Shown here piece by piece: positions 14,145 to 19,818 of a stretch of 19,818 nucleotides of DNA. The DNA comes from CAZTVF01 sp964616985 (GTDB taxonomy: Bacteria > Planctomycetota > Phycisphaerae > SM23-33). Made by a program: the position numbers and the translations under genes. The notes beneath the pieces are model-generated. The model had not been told where the DNA came from, did not search any database, and saw only the letters and a list, made by a program, of their open reading frames with translations. The stretch spans positions 1 through 19,818 of the forward strand of contig CAZTVF010000100.1 of assembly GCA_964616985.1 (NCBI GenBank). Direction: 5' to 3'. Every line of letters starts with the position of its first letter. Position 1 is the first letter of the stretch.

Positions 14145-16514
14145 ATGCGTCGTCTAGTCAGCGTCATGGCGTGTCTCGTGGGCGTGTGGGTTTCGGCAGT
14201 GGCGGGGGCGGAGCCCAAGGCGGAGTTCGGCTTTGGCGATGATGGGCTCAAGTCGATTCGGTGGGGGGGTGCGGAATTGCTCGCCAGCGGCAAGTTCTTC
14301 CTGGGGCCGGTGGTGATGATCGACGCCAACGGCAACCCGAGCAGGCCCGAGGGCGAACTGATCACCAAGTACGATCCCACCAATAAGACGCTGAGCATAA
14401 CCGCCGCGTGGGGCACGGTCGCGTGCAAGTACGCGATGCAGGCCGACCGCATGAACCTCGAGATCGCCGTCGCCAACAAAAGCGCCGAGACGCTGGCGGA
14501 GCTTTCCCTGACGGCGATGGAACTCAAGCTGGCCGACCCCAACGGGCATGAGCCCAACTTCCCGCGACTGTACGATGACGACTTCGGCCGCATGTACGCG
14601 CCGCGCTCGTTCCACAATGTCGGCGCGCCCACGATCATCCCGGCCAACTTCGGCACCGGCCAAGCGGTGCTGTGCAACGATGACCCCAACCTGCCGCTGA
14701 CGCTTTCGCTGGACGGCAAGGGCGGGGCCTATCGCGTGAACCTCCGCGCCGGCGGCAATCGCAAGGTCTTCGACACGGTCTTCACCACCCGCACCATCGC
14801 GCCGGGCGCGACCGACACGTATAAGATTTCGCTGCGCATCGGCGACGCGGGCGCCAGCCCGCTGGACCTGGCCGACGACGTGATCAAGGCCTACGCCAAG
14901 GCCTTTGGGGCGACGCTGAAGTGGGCTGACCGCCGCCCCATTGCGCGATCCTTCCCCGCCGGCGGCCTGCCCGTCGCCGAGTTGATCGCGAGGACCTCGA
15001 TGCCCGCTTCCGCCCCGGCCGACGCCAACACCCGCCGCCGCGACATGCTTGCCAAGGCCGGCGGCGTCATCGCCAACTGCAAGGCACTCAACGCCCAGGG
15101 CGTCATCATTTGGGAGATCGAGGGCACGGCCGTGCCGTCGGTGACGTACGTGGGCGACCCCCGCCAGACGGCTTGGATGAACCCCGCGACGGACCTGGTG
15201 GCCGACGAGTTCTTCCAGAAGATCCGCGACGCCGGCTTCCGCGTCGGCGTCTGCATCCGCCCCTCGCGCGTTGTATGGAACGCCCAGAAGACCAAGCTGT
15301 ATCACTCGTACCAGGTCGCGGGAGATCCATTCACCGAACTGGATACGAAGATCGAGTACAGCAAGAAGCGGTGGGGCTGCACGATCTTCTACATCGACAC
15401 CAACGGCTTCGAGCGGGCCACCGACGCCAACAGCAAGCCCACCTGGGGCCTGATCGCGCCGGACGTGTGGCGGCGGCTGAGCGAGAAGCACCCCGACGTG
15501 CTGCTGATCCCCGAGCTCAAGCAGCCGCAGTACTACGCCTACACCTGCCCCTACAGCGAACTGGACATGGGCGCCCGCGAGACGCCCGAGATGATCCGCC
15601 GCATCTGGCCGGGGGCCTTCGCGAGCATCCAGCTGGAAGACGACGACGCCATCGAGATGCACGATGCGCTGGTGAAGATCGTGCAGGTCGGCGACGTGGT
15701 GATGACCAACGGCGGCGGCCCGCGCACCTCGACGGGCGTGACGACGGCGTACATGGAGGCGAACTACATCGCCCAGGGTGCGCCCGCGGCCGTGAAGTCG
15801 GCCGGCGCGGATCTGGCCAGGCTGCTGGCGGCATCATCGGACGCCGATGCCCGCACGAGATACTTCGCGGCCAGGGCGCTGGGCGAAGCGTACGACGCCA
15901 ACGCGATGCTCCGCCTGCAGGAGATGCTCGCCGACAGCGACTGGCTGGTCCGCAAGGCCGCCTGCGTGGGCCTGGGGGCCTATGGCGACGGCAACCGCGT
16001 GACCTCGGTGTCGCTGGCGGCTTCCATCAACACAAGTCTACTGGCCAAGCTGATCACCGACGCCAACTCCCACATGGACTGGATCGCCGCGCGGGCGATG
16101 GCCAGGATCGGCCCGTCGTCGGTGGCCCCGCTGGTGGAGATCGTCGCCGGCGCCGGGCGCCGCCTTGGTCCGCCCGTCTGGGCCCTGGGCGAACTGAAGG
16201 CCCCCGAGGCGGTTGAGCCTCTGGACAAGCTGCTGGCCAATGACAAGGGCGACTACGACGGCCGCATGCGCGGCGTGGATGCCCTGGTGAAGATCGGCGG
16301 CGAGGCCGCCATCGGCATCGTCATCCGCACTCTGGAGACGGCCAAGAACGACAACCTCCGCCAGGCCGCCGCCAAGGCCCTGGGCCGCACCAAGGACCCC
16401 CGCGCGCTGCCCGCCCTCGAGGCCGCCCTCGCCCGCGAAAAGGCCCTGGAGAAGTCCAACAACGATTTCGTCGGTGCCATCAATGGATCCATCGGCCGCC
16501 TGAAGGGAAAGTGA
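14145..16514 (+). CDS. Secreted TIM-barrel glycosidase-like protein with C-terminal HEAT repeats
   Basis: A 789-residue exported protein. Residues 1-22 are a signal peptide (ending VSAVAGA). About 23-270 is a beta-rich domain (AEFGFGDDGLKSIRWGG, NLEIAVANKSAETL). About 290-550 looks like a TIM barrel: GVIIWEIEG near 320, FRVGVCIRPSR, TIFYIDTNGFE near 414 and VLLIPELKQPQYYAY near 452, where Asp and Glu at strand ends could be catalytic. About 554-785 holds HEAT/PBS-lyase-like helical repeats (ARTRYFAARALGEAYD, WLVRKAACVGLGAYG, WIAARAMARIG, NLRQAAAKALGRTKDPRALP). No exact glycosidase family or substrate can be given. AAGGAG about 8 bp upstream supports the start. It is co-transcribed with the sialidase-like gene 7 bp downstream. 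Confidence 0.75.
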   Translation: MRRLVSVMACLVGVWVSAVAGAEPKAEFGFGDDGLKSIRWGGAELLASGKFFLGPVVMIDANGNPSRPEGELITKYDPTNKTLSITAAWGTVACKYAMQADRMNLEIAVANKSAETLAELSLTAMELKLADPNGHEPNFPRLYDDDFGRMYAPRSFHNVGAPTIIPANFGTGQAVLCNDDPNLPLTLSLDGKGGAYRVNLRAGGNRKVFDTVFTTRTIAPGATDTYKISLRIGDAGASPLDLADDVIKAYAKAFGATLKWADRRPIARSFPAGGLPVAELIARTSMPASAPADANTRRRDMLAKAGGVIANCKALNAQGVIIWEIEGTAVPSVTYVGDPRQTAWMNPATDLVADEFFQKIRDAGFRVGVCIRPSRVVWNAQKTKLYHSYQVAGDPFTELDTKIEYSKKRWGCTIFYIDTNGFERATDANSKPTWGLIAPDVWRRLSEKHPDVLLIPELKQPQYYAYTCPYSELDMGARETPEMIRRIWPGAFASIQLEDDDAIEMHDALVKIVQVGDVVMTNGGGPRTSTGVTTAYMEANYIAQGAPAAVKSAGADLARLLAASSDADARTRYFAARALGEAYDANAMLRLQEMLADSDWLVRKAACVGLGAYGDGNRVTSVSLAASINTSLLAKLITDANSHMDWIAARAMARIGPSSVAPLVEIVAGAGRRLGPPVWALGELKAPEAVEPLDKLLANDKGDYDGRMRGVDALVKIGGEAAIGIVIRTLETAKNDNLRQAAAKALGRTKDPRALPALEAALAREKALEKSNNDFVGAINGSIGRLKGK

Positions 16515-16521
16515 GAATCCT

Positions 16522-17652
16522 ATGACGCGAACTATCGAATTGGTCGGCGCGAAGGTGACGCTGTCCCCGCCCGTGCAGGTGGCCCGAAGCCGCGGGTTCC
16601 TGTGGTTCCCGGTGCTGGCGCCGCTGGGGGGCGATGAACTGCTGGCCGTGGCCTCGTCACACCGCGACGCGCACGTGAAGGACGATTTCAGCGCCGCCTT
16701 CCGTTCCGCCGATGGCGGCCGATCCTGGGGGCCGCTGGCGACGCTGGGCGAGAGCGGCTACAGCCATCTGAAGCTCGACGACGGCCGGCGGCTCCTGCTG
16801 CCGTACTACATGCGTCCGCGCGACGGTGGGCTGCAGGGCCCGTGCGTGGTGTTCTCCCCCGGCGGCGATTGCGAGTCCATCTCCAATGGCGTCCGCGTCT
16901 CGCTCGCCCGCAAGGATCGCAGCTTCGCGCCCGAGCTTGGGCTGGGTGGTTTTGTCTTCGATGGCCAGCCCGTGCGGGGCCGCGCCGGCGAGCACCTGGC
17001 GACGGTCTACGGCCACTTCGAGGGCGAGCAGCGATACAGCAGCCTGCTTCTCGAATCGCCCGACGGCCGGACGTGGCGGCAGCGGTCGGTGATTGCCGGT
17101 TGCGACTGCCCGCTGGAGGGGCAGGAGGGGCCGTGCGAGCCCACGCTGTGTCGCCTGGTCGACGGCACGCTCATGTGCATCTTCCGCCTGGCGTCGTTCG
17201 CCACGTACGGCCAGACGTTCAGCCGCGACGACGGCCGCACGTGGTCGCCGCCGGTCGCGCTGGCCGGGACATCCTCCGTCGAGCCCAGCCTGGCCGTGCT
17301 GGCCGGCGGGGCGGTGATGCTCTCGGGCGGGCGGCCTGGCATCTTCGCGTGGCTCAACGTCGCCGGTGACGGCCGCCGCTGGCAGCAGATCGACATGCTC
17401 GAGCACCACAACGCCCTCGTTCCGCCGTGCGACCGCATCCGCGGCGACACCTCCAACGCCTGGCTCCCTGCCGCGGAGATGATCCGCAGCGGCGGCCGGG
17501 GCTTCACCAGTTCCTATACCGAACTCGCTACCCTCGACGAATCGCACGTCCTCATGATCTACGACCGCCTCGGCCTGGGCTGGCACGCCATCGCCGAAGA
17601 CGTGGACGAGACGAATAGCCTTTGGGTCGTCGCGATGACAGTCGAGCGGTGA
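16522..17652 (+). CDS. Sialidase-fold (BNR/Asp-box) protein
   Basis: A 376-residue protein with the six-bladed sialidase-type propeller. Asp-boxes of the S-x-D-x-G-x-x-W form occur at about residues 62-69 (SADGGRSW), 178-185 (SPDGRTW), 233-240 (SRDDGRTW) and, degraded, near 281 (GDGRRW). No signal peptide is visible, so it is probably cytosolic, unlike the protein encoded just before it. The Arg triad of true sialidases cannot be established from sequence alone; Arg23 in ARSRGFLWFP is at the usual place for the first. It may be a glycosidase, a lyase-like hydrolase, or a non-catalytic propeller of this superfamily. The 7-bp gap to the preceding gene argues for joint function. Confidence 0.8.
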   Translation: MTRTIELVGAKVTLSPPVQVARSRGFLWFPVLAPLGGDELLAVASSHRDAHVKDDFSAAFRSADGGRSWGPLATLGESGYSHLKLDDGRRLLLPYYMRPRDGGLQGPCVVFSPGGDCESISNGVRVSLARKDRSFAPELGLGGFVFDGQPVRGRAGEHLATVYGHFEGEQRYSSLLLESPDGRTWRQRSVIAGCDCPLEGQEGPCEPTLCRLVDGTLMCIFRLASFATYGQTFSRDDGRTWSPPVALAGTSSVEPSLAVLAGGAVMLSGGRPGIFAWLNVAGDGRRWQQIDMLEHHNALVPPCDRIRGDTSNAWLPAAEMIRSGGRGFTSSYTELATLDESHVLMIYDRLGLGWHAIAEDVDETNSLWVVAMTVER

Positions 17653-17672
17653 TCACGGCGCAGTCGCGATGC

Positions 17673-17717
17673 CTGGCCTGAGACTCATCGCTCAGACCTG
17701 AGTCCTTGACTGGCCAG
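17673..17717. terminator. Imperfect hairpin after the sialidase-like gene
   Basis: CTGGCC (17673-17678) with GGCCAG (17712-17717), and GACTCA (17682-17687) with TGAGTC (17699-17704), give a two-part stem starting 20 bp after the stop codon. No U-tract follows. Confidence 0.45.
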
Positions 17718-17792
17718 ACCCAGGTGTGCTGTGGACAGCAGGCCGATATGCTGCAGGTATCGCGGCAGTCGAACCATTCCGCTGGGCGCGAA

Positions 17793-17836
17793 ACAAGGGT
17801 CAGCCAGCCGGACGAAGCCGACTGGCCGACCCTTGT
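17793..17836. terminator. Bidirectional terminator hairpin between convergent genes
   Basis: ACAAGGGTC (17793-17801) pairs with GACCCTTGT (17828-17836); inside, GCCAG/CTGGC and CGG/CCG continue the stem around an ACGAAG loop. Short T-runs follow on both strands (GTGTTT on +, TTTC on -). It sits between the convergent sialidase-like and cytochrome genes, so it can end both transcripts. Confidence 0.75.
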
Positions 17837-17864
17837 GTTTGCATGGGCAACTCCCCTCCTGGGG

Positions 17865-18749
17865 CTACCGCAGGTCGATGAACATGGCGTGCGGCGGGCA
17901 GCCGCTGCGGCCGTCGGTGTGGCACTGGCGGCAGCGGGCGGCGCTGCGGGAGATGTTCACGTGCCCGGCGGGCAAAGCGCCGCTGCGACCGTCGGCGTGG
18001 CACTGGGAGCAGACGGCGGCGTCGGTCACGGGAATGGCCGGGCCGGTGCCGCTGGCGGTGATGGGCGGGTGGTTGGCTGGCAAGGCGCCGGTGCGGCCGT
18101 CACTGTGGCACTGGGCGCAGTTCCCCGGCGCGGGCGTCGGCGAGGGGCTTGGCGACGGGGCGGGCGTGGGCGTCGGGTTGGGGCCGGGCGTCGGGTTGGG
18201 ACCGGGGGTTGGCGTCGGGCCGCCGGTCAAGGCGGTCGAGATCGCCTGCACCTGGGCAGCCGACAGGGCCTTTAACGTGGTCGTGCCCATCCCGCCGGTG
18301 TTGCCATTGATGGCAGTTTGAGTGCCCGCGGCGGATTTGTCGCGGATGTTGTTGCTTGCCAGTGATCCGTGGCAGCCTTCGCAGTTGGCGGCGTAGAGCG
18401 CCGCGCCGTTGATCGTCGGCGTCGGCGTGGCGGTCGGCCTGGGGGTCGGTGCCGGTGTGGCCGTGGGCCTGGGGGTCGGCGTGGCCGTGGGGCGAGGTGT
18501 TGGCGCCGGTGTGGCCGTGGGCCTGGGGGTCGGGGTGGCCGTCGGCCTAGGCGTCGGCGTGGCGGTGGGCCTGGGCGTTGGTGTGGCCGTGGGCCTGGGC
18601 GTCGCGATGGGCGGGTGCCCCGACGGCAGTGAACCGCTCCGTCCGCTATGACACTGACTGCAGTCGATCGTCTGGGCATCGACCTGAGGCGTCCCCAGCA
18701 TCAGGACGACGGTGGACACAACGGCTGGGACAAGCATTCTGCGGATCAT
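17865..18749 (-). CDS. Secreted five-haem cytochrome c with Pro/Thr repeat linkers
   Basis: A 294-residue exported protein with signal peptide MIRRMLVPAVVSTVVLMLGTPQVDA. Five CxxCH haem motifs occur: Cys30-His34, Cys123-His127, Cys211-His215, Cys247-His251, Cys273-His277. Four of them belong to a short repeated module, CxxCHxDGRxGxLPxxHPPI, with a second His 10-12 residues after the haem His that may be the sixth ligand. The Cys123 motif lies in a class I cytochrome-like domain (NGAALYAANCEGCHG, then LSAAQVQAISTAL). Linkers 49-112 (TPTPRPTA repeats) and 177-209 (Pro/Thr/Ser) separate them. The ATG at 18749 has GGAGGTCC upstream; an in-frame ATG 64 codons earlier has no signal peptide and is rejected. 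Likely a periplasmic or surface electron carrier; its partner is unknown. Confidence 0.88.
   Translation of the reverse strand: MIRRMLVPAVVSTVVLMLGTPQVDAQTIDCSQCHSGRSGSLPSGHPPIATPRPTATPTPRPTATPTPRPTATPTPRPTATPAPTPRPTATPTPRPTATPAPTPRPTATPTPTINGAALYAANCEGCHGSLASNNIRDKSAAGTQTAINGNTGGMGTTTLKALSAAQVQAISTALTGGPTPTPGPNPTPGPNPTPTPAPSPSPSPTPAPGNCAQCHSDGRTGALPANHPPITASGTGPAIPVTDAAVCSQCHADGRSGALPAGHVNISRSAARCRQCHTDGRSGCPPHAMFIDLR
18414..18605. repeat. Coding minisatellite (24-bp unit) of the cytochrome linker
   Basis: About seven imperfect copies of a 24-bp unit, coding TPTPRPTA on the minus strand, with 6-bp (Ala-Pro) insertions between some units. The repeat keeps frame. It makes the longer of two Pro-rich linkers and could vary in copy number between strains. 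Confidence 0.9.
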
Positions 18750-18809
18750 AAAATGGACCTCCACTGATTGACGACAGACTTCGCTCGGTTGAGCAGCCAC
18801 GTGATTCGA

Positions 18810-18867
18810 GCCTTCGCCACGGGGGCGATGGCACGTTCTCTCCGATAAGGCCAAGCCCGAAGGCTTG
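18810..18867 (-). promoter_or_regulatory. Hairpins in the cytochrome mRNA leader
   Basis: Within a predicted leader of about 200 nt (18750-18950), the minus-strand RNA can form CAAGCC-UUCG-GGCUUG (18852-18867), a stable tetraloop hairpin, and GCC-TCGCC/GGCGA-GGC (18810-18832). No known riboswitch consensus is recognised; the sequence does not fit c-di-GMP-I well enough to call. Confidence 0.35.
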
Positions 18868-18935
18868 CTGGATCCAGACAGGTCTCTTGCCCTTTGCTGC
18901 CGCAACGGGCACAAGTGTTCAGCGAGGTTGTGGAC

Positions 18936-18950
18936 TATCACAACGTGATA
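18936..18950. promoter_or_regulatory. Operator-like dyad TATCAC-N3-GTGATA
   Basis: A perfect 6-bp dyad with a 3-bp spacer, located where the cytochrome transcript is predicted to start, a typical place for repressor binding. Confidence 0.45.
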
Positions 18951-18957
18951 CCCATGT

Positions 18958-18987
18958 CTTATAGCGAATTGCCAAGGGGCGAATCAA
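18958..18987 (-). promoter_or_regulatory. Sigma70-type promoter of the cytochrome gene
   Basis: On the minus strand, TTGATT (18982-18987), an 18-bp spacer and TATAAG (18958-18963). The start point would be near 18951, next to the dyad at 18936-18950. Confidence 0.5.
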
Positions 18988-19381
18988 GGGTTCGAGGCAA
19001 CAAAAGTTTTTTTTCCTGCCGGGCCGGGAATCGCCCGCGGGCGCGGCGCGCTCGAAGGAACGGGAACGCTTGCTGCGAAGACAGCAACAACTGTCTGGAA
19101 GGACACAGGGAAACGCGAAGAGAGCGACAGAAGGATGATCGGCCCGGGCCTCGCGCGAAGGGCACGATCTGCGGGCTCTCCCTTGGTGGCCGAGGGCGGG
19201 GCGCATGCCGTCGCGGCCGCCGCTGGAAGTCGGCGCAAACTTTTGCGATCACGCCCGAGGTTGAGAAAACCAGAGAAACATCGAGGCCCCCGGCATGTTA
19301 TAGTATGACCGGCGGCGGCACCGGCGGCCGTCCGGGAATGGTGCAGCCTCGTGAATTTCAACCCCTGACCAGGAAGCGAAC
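18988..19381. other. Non-coding divergent region upstream of moxR
   Basis: No credible gene. An Arg-rich open frame on the plus strand (18894-19397) lacks any family features and overlaps the moxR start. Seen here are a run of eight T (19007-19014), a dyad AGACAG-N6-CTGTCT (19079-19096), a very GC-rich stretch at about 19020-19055 and the moxR promoter. Confidence 0.6.
19296..19304 (+). promoter_or_regulatory. Extended -10 element upstream of moxR
   Basis: TG-T-TATAGT (19296-19304), about 78 bp before the start codon. No good -35 box is present, as expected of extended -10 promoters. Confidence 0.5.

Positions 19382-19818
<437 letters not shown>

Noticed and set aside
18414..18605. Possible CRISPR-like or non-coding tandem repeat
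   Set aside because: The 24-bp units are contiguous without spacers and keep the cytochrome reading frame as a TPTPRPTA linker.
18747..18941. N-terminal extension of the cytochrome by 64 residues
   Set aside because: It would bury the signal peptide inside the protein, while the ATG at 18749 has an excellent GGAGGTCC ribosome binding site.
18750..18950. c-di-GMP-I riboswitch in the cytochrome leader
   Set aside because: A stretch with GGGCAAG and GCAAGCC resembles parts of the consensus, but the expected pairing order and the GGGUUACC-like 3' part are missing.

Overview
The window is GC-rich, densely coded bacterial DNA. The mix of genes suggests a PVC-group bacterium, most likely a planctomycete of the Phycisphaerae type: secreted or lipid-anchored carbohydrate-active proteins with CBM9-like, DUF4838 and sialidase-like folds, a TIM-barrel/HEAT fusion, a MoxR ATPase, a proline/threonine-linked multihaem cytochrome, and many dispersed palindromic intergenic repeats. 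This is an inference from gene content; no rRNA or tRNA gene is present to confirm it.

Layout. 109-537: a two-CBS-domain protein. 788-1843 and 1952-2464 (+): a secreted CBM9-like protein and a DUF3750 lipoprotein candidate. 2621-7502 (-): a 945-aa TIM-barrel glycosidase-like protein and, upstream of it, a DUF4838 lipoprotein, separated by a remarkable 196-bp palindromic element. 7583-13936 (+): a promoter, a structured leader of about 170 nt, and eight tightly packed genes, echABCDEF-hypAB. These encode a six-subunit energy-converting (group 4, Ech-type) [NiFe] hydrogenase and two nickel-insertion proteins. 14145-17652 (+): a secreted TIM-barrel/HEAT protein followed 7 bp later by a sialidase-fold protein. 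17865-18749 (-): a five-CxxCH cytochrome c. 18750-19381: a divergent regulatory region. 19382-end (+): the start of a moxR gene.

How it fits together. The flanking genes look like degradation of complex, possibly sulfated or acidic polysaccharide, although no substrate can be read from sequence. Ech hydrogenase couples oxidation of reduced ferredoxin to H2 formation and ion pumping, so a fermentative sugar degrader that disposes of electrons as H2 is a consistent picture. The cytochrome points to some additional periplasmic electron transfer.

The most unusual material is non-coding. There are at least three kinds of dispersed intergenic repeat: (i) heptamer tracts of the GGTCGTA/GGCAATA type, often starting at a stop codon; (ii) long hairpins with a conserved apical motif (GCGCTGTWGAAGCCC) and co-varying arms; (iii) a CATGCTTTT-type hairpin found after the CBS and hypB genes. 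No CRISPR array, insertion sequence, tRNA or rRNA was found.
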